Assembly: GCA_016703895.1 (NCBI GenBank)
Contig: JADJBE010000008.1
Coordinates: 66,492 to 130,491, forward strand
Length of the DNA stretch: 64,000 nucleotides
Source: Pseudomonadota bacterium
GTDB lineage: Bacteria; Pseudomonadota; Gammaproteobacteria; Steroidobacterales; Steroidobacteraceae
Direction: 5' to 3'
The notes beneath the pieces were generated by a model. It searched no databases and was not told the DNA's origin. It worked only from the letters and a program-made list of their open reading frames with translations. Shown here in pieces: positions 27,487 through 36,538 of the stretch (the first letter of the stretch is position 1; the number at the start of each line of letters is the position of its first letter). The translations under genes were made by a program, and so were the position numbers.

Positions 27487-28086
27487 ATGAGCCGATTTCC
27501 AAAAGCGCATTTCCTACTCTCCGTTGCCGGTAGCGCTCAGTTTCCTGCGGACAGCGGCCATGAGGTGGCGTTCGCTGGCCGCTCAAATGCGGGTAAATCA
27601 AGCGCAATCAACGCATTGACCGAGCGTAAGGCGTTGGCGCGTACCAGCAAGGCGCCGGGCCAGACCCGGCTGTTGAATTTCTTCGAAGTTGCGCCCCTGC
27701 AGCGCATCGTCGACCTGCCGGGCTATGGCTATGCTTCGGTTGCGGCTACAGAACGACGCCTATGGGTAGCGTTGATTGATGCATTGCGCGCCCGGCAATC
27801 GTTGGTGGGTCTGTTCTTGATCGTCGACGTGCGTCGCGGCGTTGGTAGCCGTGACGCGCAGTTGATCGACTGGGCGCGCGACGCGGATAAGAAAGTGCAT
27901 GTGTTGCTATCGAAGGCGGATAAATCGACCCGCTTGGAGCGGACCGTGGCACTCAAGACCGCGCACAATCTGCTTGGCAGCGAGGCCAGCGTGCAGCTCT
28001 TATCGGTGCACGACAACACCGGTGTGACGGCGGCGCAAGACTTGATGGTCGCGTGGTTGTCGGCTTCGGCCGCTAGTTCGGACTAA
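27487..28086 (+). CDS. engB: Ribosome biogenesis GTPase EngB (YihA/YsxC)
   Basis: 199 residues from the ATG at 27487, which gives the family length; the ORF extends upstream without support. GTPase motifs: G1 AGRSNAGKSS at about 30-39, G3 DLPGYGYA, G4 LSKADK. It binds 50S precursors late in assembly. Divergent from cytochrome c4 and followed at once by a strong hairpin. Confidence 0.96.
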   Translation: MSRFPKAHFLLSVAGSAQFPADSGHEVAFAGRSNAGKSSAINALTERKALARTSKAPGQTRLLNFFEVAPLQRIVDLPGYGYASVAATERRLWVALIDALRARQSLVGLFLIVDVRRGVGSRDAQLIDWARDADKKVHVLLSKADKSTRLERTVALKTAHNLLGSEASVQLLSVHDNTGVTAAQDLMVAWLSASAASSD

Positions 28087-28096
28087 CCAAAAGAAT

Positions 28097-28122
28097 GCCC
28101 CGATGGCTTGCGCCATCGGGGC
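28097..28122. terminator. Perfect 11-bp hairpin after engB
   Basis: GCCCCGATGGC (28097-28107) pairs perfectly with GCCATCGGGGC (28112-28122) across a four-base loop. The plus-strand tail is A-rich rather than T-rich. On the minus strand the stem is followed by TTCTTTTGG, so it works better as a terminator for the minus-strand barrel gene at 28299; it may serve both. A weaker pair, AACCCGG/CCGGGTT, follows at 28129-28158. Confidence 0.6.
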
Positions 28123-28298
28123 TAGGAAAACCCGGCACAGGTCTCATGCAACCGGGTTATGCCCGCTCAGGGAGGGAAGCGGGGAGCGCTTGGGGCGCTC
28201 AGGGAATTAGAGGCAGGACATGCTCAAAGGTTCCGTGGGTTCCAAAAATTAAAAACCTTAAAATTCAATGGGTTGCAATTCTGCCTGTCGTTTCGACG

Positions 28299-28868
28299 CT
28301 ACAGAAATGTCCAACTGACGCCGAGCGAATAGAGCGTCGCACCAGTCGTGTTCTCGACCTCGAAACTCTCATATTCGAGCCGCAGCGCGAGACTGCCGAG
28401 GCGCGCCTGCACGCCTGCCCCATACGCAAATTCGTTGCCGTCCTGCGCCAGGTTGACGTTGCCTAGCGCGCTACCAAGGTCGCCCTCGAGGCGCCAGCGT
28501 GCCAGGCCGGCTTTGACAAACAGGTCGATCGGCGCTGGATCGAGGCCCAGGTAGCCAACGGCAAAGGCGGCCAGCGCCCGGCTCTTGACGCGAGTGGTGC
28601 CGAGTGCCGTGCTCGTGTCGTCGCGCCCTAGATCGAAGTAATTGAGTTCGGCGCCCAGCCAGTCGAGCGGCCGTAGGCCGGCGATGAGCTTGAATCGCGT
28701 GTCATTGAGGTCGACGCTGCCGCCGATATTGTCGAGTTTCGACTCGGTAATGCCAGCGCCGAGATAAAAGCCATTGTCCGCGGCCATTGTTGGCGCCGCG
28801 ACAGGCGCGCTGATGATGCAAAGCACCACGATCACTCTGCGAGCCCGGCTCGCGAACCCAATGCGCAT
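28299..28868 (-). CDS. Small outer-membrane beta-barrel protein
   Basis: 189 residues from the ATG at 28868 (AAGGG upstream); a GTG at 28889 is also in frame. Signal peptide ending TMAAD, then alternating hydrophobic strands typical of an OmpX/OmpA-like eight-strand barrel (GFYLGAGITES, LGAELNYFDLG, FAYGAGVQARLG, ALRLEYESFEV), ending in Phe-Leu. The family is used for adhesion or resistance; no specific role can be assigned. Confidence 0.8.
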   Translation of the reverse strand: MRIGFASRARRVIVVLCIISAPVAAPTMAADNGFYLGAGITESKLDNIGGSVDLNDTRFKLIAGLRPLDWLGAELNYFDLGRDDTSTALGTTRVKSRALAAFAVGYLGLDPAPIDLFVKAGLARWRLEGDLGSALGNVNLAQDGNEFAYGAGVQARLGSLALRLEYESFEVENTTGATLYSLGVSWTFL

Positions 28869-29083
28869 TGCGTAAACCCTTGGTGACACACTAAGTAGTT
28901 AGTGCAAGGGATGGTAATATCGTCGGATCAGTTTGTCGCCCTGTCGTCGCGTCGCGACCACCAGCGCGGCGCAGCACGCGCTGTCGCCGATTGGCGATGT
29001 CGGCGATTACCTACTGAATTTCTGCAACGCTAACATCTAGACTCGCGGCGAGCTAGTTGCCATGCCACAGCAGCATTGCCAGT

Positions 29084-29780
29084 ATGCGAGACAGACGTGT
29101 TAGCCAAAAAGACTTGTCAATCGAGACACTGCGCGGTGTGGCGATCTTGCTCGTCGTGGCCTATAACGTCATTTCTGTTAGTAGGCTACCTGGACTACCG
29201 CCAACTGTTGCGTACCTGCCGGGGCTGGCAGCTGACGTTCCTGCTCGCCGTAGCCGTCAACATTTTTGTGCCGCGGATCGCACTGCTCAGTCTCGGTGCG
29301 GCTTGTTACCTGCTGCCGTTCTTCGTGTTGGGTTATGGATTGAAGCGATTCGCCGCGGCGCTGGCTCGACCTGGTGTGGTGGCGAGCTATGCGGTACTGT
29401 TCACCGCAGCAATGGCTGTGCAGCAACTCGCGTACTTCGACTATCTAAGTAGCGACGGCAGTATCGACGGTTACGTCCAAACAGCGCTGATTGTCGCTGT
29501 CGGGCTGTCCGCCAACGTGCTGATCCTTCGCCATCGTCGTGCTTGGCAGCCGTTGGCCTTGATCGGCGGCTTTGCCTTCACGATCTATCTGTTCCACCCT
29601 TTTTCAGTGGGCATCGGGACGCGGCTGGCGGCCGCGCTCGTCGATGTTGCGCAACATCGCGGCGTGCATTTCGACATCTGCATGGTCGTTGGCATCGGCC
29701 TGCCGATCGCACTGCAGACGGTGTTGGGTGGCTATCGCTGGTTCAGCCTGCCATTCCTGGGCTTGCGGCCGGTACACTAG
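29084..29780 (+). pseudogene. Remnant of acyltransferase family 3 membrane protein
   Basis: The first 24 codons (from ATG 29084) carry the family start IETLRGVAILLVVAYNV, then the frame is lost. From about 29170 to 29780 a second frame encodes several membrane helices typical of the C-terminal half (CYLLPFFVLGYGLKRF, FTIYLFHPF). About 150 residues of the normal middle are missing, including the region that follows the first helix. It is an internal deletion plus frameshift, so a true pseudogene rather than a read error. Confidence 0.7.
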
Positions 29781-29784
29781 CGCC

Positions 29785-30579
29785 ATGCGTACCGGTTGGC
29801 TGGCGATTTCGGTGACCACAGTATTGTTGAGCTTGCAGGCGGTGCTGCCTGTCAGTGCGGCCACGGTGCTGATCACGGGCGCAAATCGCGGCATCGGGCT
29901 CGAATTTGCCAAGGAGTACGCGGCACTCGGTTGGACCGTGATCGCGACTTACCGAGGTCAAGACCTGCCAGGGTCGCTCGCCGAGTTAGCGCGGCAACAT
30001 CCCGAACGCGTATTGGCCGCGCGCATGGATGTCACGGATCTTGGCGAGATAGACCGCCTCGCGCAGCAGTACCGCGGCAAGCCGATAGACGTGTTGATCA
30101 ATAACGCGGCGATCGTTGGCGATCTGCGAGACGCTCGACCGCAGCAGTTTGGCAGCCTCGATCATGAGCTGTTCAACACCTTCATGCAGACCAATGTGCG
30201 CGGTCCGCTCAAAGTATCGGAAGCTTTTCTCGAGAACGTGGCGAGCAGCGAGCGCAAGGTGATTGTTGTCATTTCATCGCTGGCCGGGTCGTTTGGCGCG
30301 GCCGCGCAGAATCTGCCGGGGCGCGTCTATTACAAGACCAGCAAGGCGGCCGTGAACATGGCGATGACCAGCATGGCGGTCGCAACCCAGGCGCGCGGCA
30401 TCACGGTTGTCAGTATCCATCCCGGTGGCGTGAAGGTGGAGAAACTCCAGGACTTCGACGTGCCTGGGTTCATGCAACCTGAAGAGAGTGTCTCGAGCAT
30501 GATCCGGGTGATCGGCGAGTTGCAGCCGTCACAAACAGGCTCATTCCTGAATTTCGACGGCAAAGTGCTGCCATGGTAG
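29785..30579 (+). CDS. Short-chain dehydrogenase with predicted signal peptide
   Basis: 264 residues from ATG 29785, 5 bases after the acyltransferase remnant. A hydrophobic leader ending PVSAA leads directly into the Rossmann start TVLITGANRGIGLEF (TGxxxGIG at about 31-38). NNAA and catalytic YKTSK are present. The C-factor / carbonyl-reductase-like group is the closest style. If the leader is a real signal peptide the enzyme would be periplasmic, which is odd for an NAD(P) enzyme. Confidence 0.85.
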   Translation: MRTGWLAISVTTVLLSLQAVLPVSAATVLITGANRGIGLEFAKEYAALGWTVIATYRGQDLPGSLAELARQHPERVLAARMDVTDLGEIDRLAQQYRGKPIDVLINNAAIVGDLRDARPQQFGSLDHELFNTFMQTNVRGPLKVSEAFLENVASSERKVIVVISSLAGSFGAAAQNLPGRVYYKTSKAAVNMAMTSMAVATQARGITVVSIHPGGVKVEKLQDFDVPGFMQPEESVSSMIRVIGELQPSQTGSFLNFDGKVLPW

Positions 30580-30616
30580 CGGCGACGACTCAGGTCGTCG
30601 CCGCACCCAAGCCTTG

Positions 30617-30949
30617 CTAGGCTTCCTTGACGCTGGCATCGCCAGCATTCGTCTTCACCGATGCGATGCCGTTCTCCATGGCCGCGGCGGATTGATACAT
30701 TTCGCTCTTGCCGACCGTCTGGCCGTTGGCCGCAGAATTCAGTACGAAGTAGGGTGAGCCGTCGCTAGCTGTCTTGCGTTCGAAGTTGGCGTCGTCAGCG
30801 GCGTTCTTGCGCACTGACTCGATGCCGCCTTCCGCAGCCGCTTTGCTGCTGTAGAGCTGGCTGGTGAGTATGGTTTCGTGGTTGCCAGCCTTGAGATTGA
30901 ACATGTACTGTCCGCTTGCCGACTGCTTGAGCTGAAAATATCCGGCCAT
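30617..30949 (-). CDS. YegP family protein (two DUF1508 repeats)
   Basis: 110 residues made of two tandem DUF1508 units, each starting with a GYFQLKQ/SPYFVLN-like strand and ending in a conserved SKAAAEGGIESVRKNA-like helix (about 6-55 and 60-107). This small cytoplasmic protein family has structures but no settled function. Convergent with the SDR at 30579. Confidence 0.93.
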   Translation of the reverse strand: MAGYFQLKQSASGQYMFNLKAGNHETILTSQLYSSKAAAEGGIESVRKNAADDANFERKTASDGSPYFVLNSAANGQTVGKSEMYQSAAAMENGIASVKTNAGDASVKEA

Positions 30950-31105
30950 GTTGTCGTGCCTCTGGTTGCGTAGAAGTTCTTACGTGTAGCGTCGAACACG
31001 CGACTTGCCCGCGCGCCGACAGCGCTATTTTACGACCGGTGGCTAGTGGGCAGGGCCAATCAGCGGACTGAATTGCAAAAAGATGTAATCAATGGAGTGC
31101 CCTCA

Positions 31106-32617
31106 ATGAACGTTGCCGCCAGGCGCGTGCGTTTCTCGCCTGTGTTGAGTCTGGCGTTGCTGGCGTGTGGAGGTTTGGTTTACGCAGCGACGCCGCCTGA
31201 TCCGCGCGCGTTCATCGACACTCAAATCGCTGCGCGTGCCGGACTGACGGGCAGCTATGTGCTCGATCGTGGCGAAGAAGCCTTGCTGGCGCGTGCCTGG
31301 TTGGTCGAGCACGCACGCCGCACTATCGAGGTGCAGTATTTCATCTGGAGTACGGACAACATCGGTACGCTCGCCACTGAAGCGCTGCTGCGGGCCGCCG
31401 ATCGCGGTGTCCGTGTCCGCGTGATCGTGGATGACTTGCTGATCGATGCACCCGACGATTCGCTGCTGGCGTTGGCTCTGCATCCCAATATCGACATCCG
31501 TATCTACAATCCAGTCCATTCGGTTGGCGTGCCGTTGCACCGGAGAATCGTCAACATCCTCACCGACTTCCGCGGTTCTAACCAGCGCATGCATGACAAG
31601 ACCTTCATCGTCGACGGGCAGATTGCAATCACGGGTGGTCGCAACATGGCCGATGAGTATTTCGACTTCGATCACCAATACAACTTTCGTGATCGTGACG
31701 TGCTGGTGTTAGGGGCAGTGGTGCCGTCGATGCGCAGCAGTTTCGAGCAATTCTGGAACAGCAGCTACGCGGTGCCGGTCGAGCGGCTCTATGAGCGAAT
31801 CGGCGTGCTGCAGAAGGGTTTGACGGCCGACGCGGCGCCGGTGCGCCAGATGTACCGTACGCTGCGAGGCTATGCCACCTCGCCGGCGAACTTTGCACCC
31901 GAGATCCGTGCGACCTTGGCAGATATCCCGAGCGGCTTTCAGGCGCTGGCGGCCAAAGTGACCTGGGGCCGGGTGGAATTCCTGAGCGACGAGCCGGGCA
32001 AGAACGCGGGTCGAGACGGGCTAGCCGGCGGTGGTCGGACGACTACTGCACTAGCGACTCTAGTGGAAAATGCCCGCAGTGAGGTGCTCATTCAGTCGCC
32101 CTACCTGGTGCTGTCCGATGCTGCAATCGAGTTGTTTAGACGAGCGCGGACGCGCGGCGTGCGCATTCGTATCAGCACCAATTCGCTCGGCTCAACGGAC
32201 AATTTGCAGGCGTTCAGCGGCTATCGCAATCAGCGCAGCGAACTGCTCGCGATGGGGCTCGAGATTTTTGAGTACCGTCCGGATCCGGCGGTTCGTACCA
32301 CGGTGATGCAGCGGTATATCGCCTTGCGAGAGCAGTCGCCAGTGTTTGCGCTACACGCCAAGACCATGGTCATCGACGCCGAGAAGGTGTACGTCGGCAC
32401 CTTCAACCTGGATCCGCGTTCGGAGAATCTCAACACCGAGGTTGGCGTGGTGATCCACGACTCGTCGCAGGCGCGACTCGTCGCCGAGTCCATCGCCACC
32501 GACATGCTACCCACTAACAGTTGGCGTGCCGCAGAAGATGTGGATCGTTACGCGCCGTGGAGCAAACGGCTGCGAGTGGCATTCTGGCAGTGGATGCCGA
32601 TTAAGCCGCTGCTCTGA
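31106..32617 (+). CDS. Phospholipase D family protein (cardiolipin-synthase-like)
   Basis: 503 residues from ATG 31106, where a signal or anchor sequence begins. Two HKD motifs: HDKTFIVDGQIAITGGRN near residue 162 and HAKTMVIDAEKVYVGTFN near 418, the latter with downstream RSENLNTEVG. The layout matches ClsC/YmdC-type and other secreted bacterial PLD enzymes that make cardiolipin or hydrolyse phospholipids. It ends 12 bases from the convergent polA stop. Confidence 0.9.
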   Translation: MNVAARRVRFSPVLSLALLACGGLVYAATPPDPRAFIDTQIAARAGLTGSYVLDRGEEALLARAWLVEHARRTIEVQYFIWSTDNIGTLATEALLRAADRGVRVRVIVDDLLIDAPDDSLLALALHPNIDIRIYNPVHSVGVPLHRRIVNILTDFRGSNQRMHDKTFIVDGQIAITGGRNMADEYFDFDHQYNFRDRDVLVLGAVVPSMRSSFEQFWNSSYAVPVERLYERIGVLQKGLTADAAPVRQMYRTLRGYATSPANFAPEIRATLADIPSGFQALAAKVTWGRVEFLSDEPGKNAGRDGLAGGGRTTTALATLVENARSEVLIQSPYLVLSDAAIELFRRARTRGVRIRISTNSLGSTDNLQAFSGYRNQRSELLAMGLEIFEYRPDPAVRTTVMQRYIALREQSPVFALHAKTMVIDAEKVYVGTFNLDPRSENLNTEVGVVIHDSSQARLVAESIATDMLPTNSWRAAEDVDRYAPWSKRLRVAFWQWMPIKPLL

Positions 32618-32629
32618 CGACGGCGCTGT

Positions 32630-35371
32630 TCAGTGCGCCTCGTCCCAGTTGGCGCCGGTGCCGATGTCGACTTTGAGCGGTACCCGTAGCTCGGCCGCGG
32701 TGGCCATGTGCTCGCGGACGGCCGCGCGCACCGTCTCGATCTCGTCGTGCCGAACTTCCAGTACCAACTCGTCATGCACTTGCATGATCAGCCGGGCACG
32801 CCCTGGTTCTCGTCGGCACCATGCATCGACACTCAACATCGCCTTCTTGATGATGTCGGCCGCTGTCCCCTGCATGGGTGCGTTGATCGCCGTGCGTTCC
32901 GCGTACTGCTGTAATTGCCGATTGCGCGCGCGGATATCGGGCAGATAGAGACGTCTGCCGAACACCGTCTCGACAAAGCCTGCCTCTTTGGCGTGCGCGC
33001 GGGTCTCGTCCATATAGCGCTTGACCCCCGGATAGCGATCGAAATAGAGCTCGACGTAGTTAGCGGCGGAGCCTCGATCGATTCCCAATTGACGCGCCAG
33101 ACCAAACGCGCTCATGCCATAAATCAGGCCGAAGTTGATAGCCTTGGCAGAGCGACGTTGTTCACTGCTGACCGCATCGATGTCGACTGCGAATACCTCC
33201 GCCGCAGTGGCTCGATGGATATCTTGATCACTCGCGAAGGCCTGCAGAAGACCCTCGTCCTCGGACAGATGCGCCATGATCCGCAGCTCGATCTGCGAGT
33301 AGTCAGCCGCCATCAACACATAGTCTGGCGGCGCGATAAATGCCTGCCGGATGCGGCGACCTTCAGCGGTGCGGATCGGAATATTCTGCAGGTTGGGGTC
33401 GGTGGAGGACAAGCGGCCGGTCTGCGCCACAGCCTGGTGATAAGACGTGTGGACGCGACCCGTGCGCTCATTGATCTGCCCCGGCAGTTTGTCAGTATAG
33501 GTCGAGCGCAGTTTGGCCAAGCCCCGGTATTCGAGAATCAGTTTGGGTAGCGGATAGCTGGCGGCGAGTTCCTCGAGTACGTCTTCGGCCGTGGATGGCT
33601 GGCCTTTTGGCGTCTTGCGCATGACCGGCAGGTTCAGCTTCTCGAACAGAATCTGCTGCAGTTGTTTGGGCGAGTCGAGGTTGAACTCCTGACCAGCCTC
33701 TGCATGCGCTTCGCTCTCGAGCTCGAGTAGCCGCTTGGCGAGCTCGGTACTCTGTGTCTGCAGCATCTTGCGATCGATGAGAACGCCGGTGGCTTCCATG
33801 CCCAGCAGCACTTGGACCAGCGGTTGCTCGATCTCTTCGTAGAGCTTTTGCAGCGCCGGTATGGTCTGAATCTGCGGCCAGAGTGCTTGATGCAACTGCA
33901 GCGTGACGTCGGAGTCCTCTGCAGCGTAGGCACTGGCTACTTCGATCGGCACCTGACTGAAGCCGATCTGCTTGGCGCCTTTGCCGGCGACGTCCTCGTA
34001 GTGGATCGTAGTGACACCCAGATAGGTGAGGGCGACCGAATCCATGTCGTGTCGCGTGGCGACACTGTTCCAGACGTACGATTCGAGCATCGAGTCGTAG
34101 CGCATGCCGCCGAGTGCGATGCCGTGATTGGCGAGTACGTGTGCGTCGTACTTGAGGTGATGACCGATCTTGCCGGGTGAACTCGCTTCCAGCAACGGCT
34201 TCAGCTTTGCCAGCGTCGCGTCCCGATCGAGCTGTGGTGGCGCGCCGGCGTAGTCGTGGCCCAGCGGCACGTACGCCGCCTTGCCCGGCTCGATGCAGAA
34301 CGACACGCCCACGATCTGGGCCTGCATGTAATCGAGGCTCGTCGTCTCGGTATCGAAGGCAAACAACTCGCAGTTGGTTAGGCGCGTGAGCCAGTCAGTC
34401 AACGAGGCTGCCGTCGTGATCATCTCGTAGTGTCGCGGCGGCGTCGCACGCTGCGGCTGGGCGGGTGACGTGTTCGCCTGACTGTGTGGCGCGACCGGGG
34501 CAGCGTCGGCCGGTGCGATGCCAACATCGAGTTGCTTCAGCAGCGAGCGTAGCTCCAAGCGTGTGTAGAGCTGGCGTAACCCATCAGTGTCGATCGCGCC
34601 GCGCGTGAGTTGATCGAATTCGACCGGCAACTCGACGTCGGTGCGGATCGTTGCCAGCTTGCGCGCCAATTCCAGTGTGTCGAGACCCGCGCGCAGATTC
34701 TCGCCCACCTTGCCGGGAATATCGGCCGCATGTGCGACGATCGCGTCGACGGTCTCGTACTGCCCTAACCACTTGGCCGCAGTCTTGGGGCCAACTTTGT
34801 CGATTCCCGGGATGTTGTCCGAGCTGTCGCCGACGAGGGCGAGATAGTCGATGATCTGTTCCGGCCAGACGTCGAATTTGCGCTTGACGCCATCCCGATC
34901 GAGGACCGTGTTGCTCATCGTATTGATCAGCGTGACGTGCGCGTCGACGAGCTGCGCCATGTCCTTGTCGCCTGTGGATATCAGCACCTGCAGGCCCTTA
35001 GCAGCGGCAGTGCAGGCCAGCGTGCCAATCACGTCGTCGGCTTCGACGCCCGTGAGCTGGACTACAGGCAGGCCCAGACCCCGGACCGCCTCGAGCAAGG
35101 GCTCGATCTGCGACCGCAAGTCGTCCGGCATCGGCGGGCGGTGTGCCTTGTATTCGGCAAATAGCTCGTCGCGAAAAGTCTTGCCGGGCGCATCGAAGAC
35201 GACGGCGATTCGCTCGACCGGATACTCCTTGAGGAATTTGGTGAGCATGTTCAGTACGCCTAATACGGCACCGGTCGGTTCACCGCGTGAGCTGGTGAAC
35301 GGCGGCAAGGCGTGAAACGCGCGATACAGATACGACGAGCCGTCGATCAGCACGAGGTCGGGCTTATTCAT
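32630..35371 (-). CDS. polA: DNA polymerase I
   Basis: 913 residues, full length with three domains. The 5'-nuclease part (LVLIDGSSYLYRAFHALPP) is residues about 1-290. The 3'-5' exonuclease part (FAFDTETTSLDYM) keeps the catalytic Asp and Glu, so proofreading should be active. The family A polymerase has motif A VLMAADYSQIELRIMAHL, motif B RRSAKAINFGLIYGMSAFG and motif C QVHDELVLEV. Repair and Okazaki fragment maturation. Downstream of lptM on the same strand, 48 bases after it. Confidence 0.98.
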   Translation of the reverse strand: MNKPDLVLIDGSSYLYRAFHALPPFTSSRGEPTGAVLGVLNMLTKFLKEYPVERIAVVFDAPGKTFRDELFAEYKAHRPPMPDDLRSQIEPLLEAVRGLGLPVVQLTGVEADDVIGTLACTAAAKGLQVLISTGDKDMAQLVDAHVTLINTMSNTVLDRDGVKRKFDVWPEQIIDYLALVGDSSDNIPGIDKVGPKTAAKWLGQYETVDAIVAHAADIPGKVGENLRAGLDTLELARKLATIRTDVELPVEFDQLTRGAIDTDGLRQLYTRLELRSLLKQLDVGIAPADAAPVAPHSQANTSPAQPQRATPPRHYEMITTAASLTDWLTRLTNCELFAFDTETTSLDYMQAQIVGVSFCIEPGKAAYVPLGHDYAGAPPQLDRDATLAKLKPLLEASSPGKIGHHLKYDAHVLANHGIALGGMRYDSMLESYVWNSVATRHDMDSVALTYLGVTTIHYEDVAGKGAKQIGFSQVPIEVASAYAAEDSDVTLQLHQALWPQIQTIPALQKLYEEIEQPLVQVLLGMEATGVLIDRKMLQTQSTELAKRLLELESEAHAEAGQEFNLDSPKQLQQILFEKLNLPVMRKTPKGQPSTAEDVLEELAASYPLPKLILEYRGLAKLRSTYTDKLPGQINERTGRVHTSYHQAVAQTGRLSSTDPNLQNIPIRTAEGRRIRQAFIAPPDYVLMAADYSQIELRIMAHLSEDEGLLQAFASDQDIHRATAAEVFAVDIDAVSSEQRRSAKAINFGLIYGMSAFGLARQLGIDRGSAANYVELYFDRYPGVKRYMDETRAHAKEAGFVETVFGRRLYLPDIRARNRQLQQYAERTAINAPMQGTAADIIKKAMLSVDAWCRREPGRARLIMQVHDELVLEVRHDEIETVRAAVREHMATAAELRVPLKVDIGTGANWDEAH

Positions 35372-35419
35372 GGTGTCGCAAGTATAGCGATCGCACGCTG
35401 ACGATCGAGTGTCTGCGCT

Positions 35420-35641
35420 CTACTGCGGGCGCGGTGGCTCGTCCGGTGTCGTGGCATCCGGCGCTGGCGTCTCAGTCGTTGCGTCTGGCGACTGCGTCGC
35501 TGCGGGTGTCTGCGTCGGCCGCGTGATGATTTCACTCTCGGCTTGCGGCAGATACAGTGCGCCCTTCTGGCCGCAAGCAATGGTTGCCAGCGCCGCGAAC
35601 AGTAGGGCCAACCTGATGAGTCCCCGCACGTTGTTAGACAT
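35420..35641 (-). CDS. lptM: LPS assembly lipoprotein LptM (YifL-like)
   Basis: 73 residues from ATG 35641. A short lipoprotein signal (ALATIAC) is followed directly by the family hallmark CGQKGALYLP and then a low-complexity Thr/Pro/Asp tail. LptM helps LptDE mature in the outer membrane. The start overlaps the preceding membrane-protein gene by 8 bases, so it closes the long arg-operon transcript. In many relatives it sits beside dapF instead. Confidence 0.85.
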   Translation of the reverse strand: MSNNVRGLIRLALLFAALATIACGQKGALYLPQAESEIITRPTQTPAATQSPDATTETPAPDATTPDEPPRPQ

Positions 35642-36053
35642 ACATCGGTCGGGCGTCACGCAGCGCGAGCCAGCCGCGCACGACCCGATACAGCACCCAG
35701 ACACCGAGCGCCCCAAAGCCGAGAAAAAACGTCAAGAAGCCAAGCCCCAATAGCAGCACCAGCGGGAACGATATCACCGAGATGACGACCGCCCAGACGA
35801 GCGTGTACCAGAACGTGCGGATTTGCCAGGTGAAATGCGACTCCAGCAAGGTGCCGCGCACATCGTTGCGTCGCGCGTAGTTCATCACCACGGCAATGAT
35901 TGACGGCACGCTCCAGACAAACGTGCCCACGATGGTTGCGGCAGACGTCAGGCCGATCACCACGGCAAGCGCGTGCAAGCCATAAATGACGTGCGTATAA
36001 GTGACCAGGGACTGATCGACGGGTTTTGCGGAATCGAGCACAGTGGTGTTCAT
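35634..36053 (-). CDS. Small integral membrane protein (DUF4870-like)
   Basis: 139 residues from ATG 36053, which has AGGAG five bases upstream; the GTG two codons earlier overlaps that site. Three to four hydrophobic helices with the conserved-looking loop NYARRNDVRGTLLESHFTWQIRTFW resemble the DUF4870/YtjA-like small membrane families. Function unknown. It starts 2 bases after the thioesterase stop, so it is almost certainly co-transcribed. Confidence 0.75.
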   Translation of the reverse strand: MNTTVLDSAKPVDQSLVTYTHVIYGLHALAVVIGLTSAATIVGTFVWSVPSIIAVVMNYARRNDVRGTLLESHFTWQIRTFWYTLVWAVVISVISFPLVLLLGLGFLTFFLGFGALGVWVLYRVVRGWLALRDARPMYV

Positions 36054-36055
36054 GG

Positions 36056-36538
36056 TCACTCCTGGCGCGGCCCCTGATTACCAGCGGCCGCCTGCTTGAT
36101 GACAGACAACTTGACGACAGACAAGGTACAGCGCGCCACGCAAATCCTGCGGCCACGCTCATCGTCAATCTCGACGCCCCATACCTGGCTGCGAGCACCC
36201 AAGTGATGGGGTCGTGCTGTGCCAATTACAAGCCCTGGCAGCCCCGGACGCAAGTGATTGGCGTTACTCTCCTGCACAACGCACTCGTACTGCGACACGT
36301 CGATCGTGCAGTGCGCTGCGGCAGCCGCTAGCGTCTCAGCGAACATCATCGAGACGCCGCCGTGCAGAACGCCCATCGGTTGAATGGTACGCGGGTCCAC
36401 CGGTAGCGTGGCGCGCAGGAAGTCCTCGCCGAGTTCGGTGAAGACAACTCCGACGTGTGCGGCCATGGTGTTGGTATGGCTGGCATTGATGGCCGCGAGT
36501 GTTAGCTCGCCATGCCACAGCCGCGTCGATCGGCTCAC
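36056..36538 (-). CDS. Hotdog-fold thioesterase (PaaI/YdiI-like)
   Basis: 160 residues with the hotdog signature QPMGVLHGGVSMMFAETLAAAA (Gly-Gly and Glu of the active site near 60-70) and ESNANHLRPGLPGLVIGTARPHHLG. The family hydrolyses acyl-CoA thioesters, for example DHNA-CoA or phenylacetyl-CoA-type substrates. Its start overlaps the argH stop (ATGA). Its place in an arginine operon could matter if an acyl-CoA is used or recycled there, which is speculative. Confidence 0.87.
   Translation of the reverse strand: MSRSTRLWHGELTLAAINASHTNTMAAHVGVVFTELGEDFLRATLPVDPRTIQPMGVLHGGVSMMFAETLAAAAAHCTIDVSQYECVVQESNANHLRPGLPGLVIGTARPHHLGARSQVWGVEIDDERGRRICVARCTLSVVKLSVIKQAAAGNQGPRQE

Noticed and set aside
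28097..28122. Hairpin as a simple plus-strand terminator of engB
   Set aside because: No T-tract follows on the plus strand; kept only as a possibly bidirectional or minus-strand terminator.
28129..28158. AACCCGG/CCGGGTT hairpin as a regulatory RNA
   Set aside because: Seven-base stem with a 16-base loop, no conserved context; most likely chance or part of the terminator zone.
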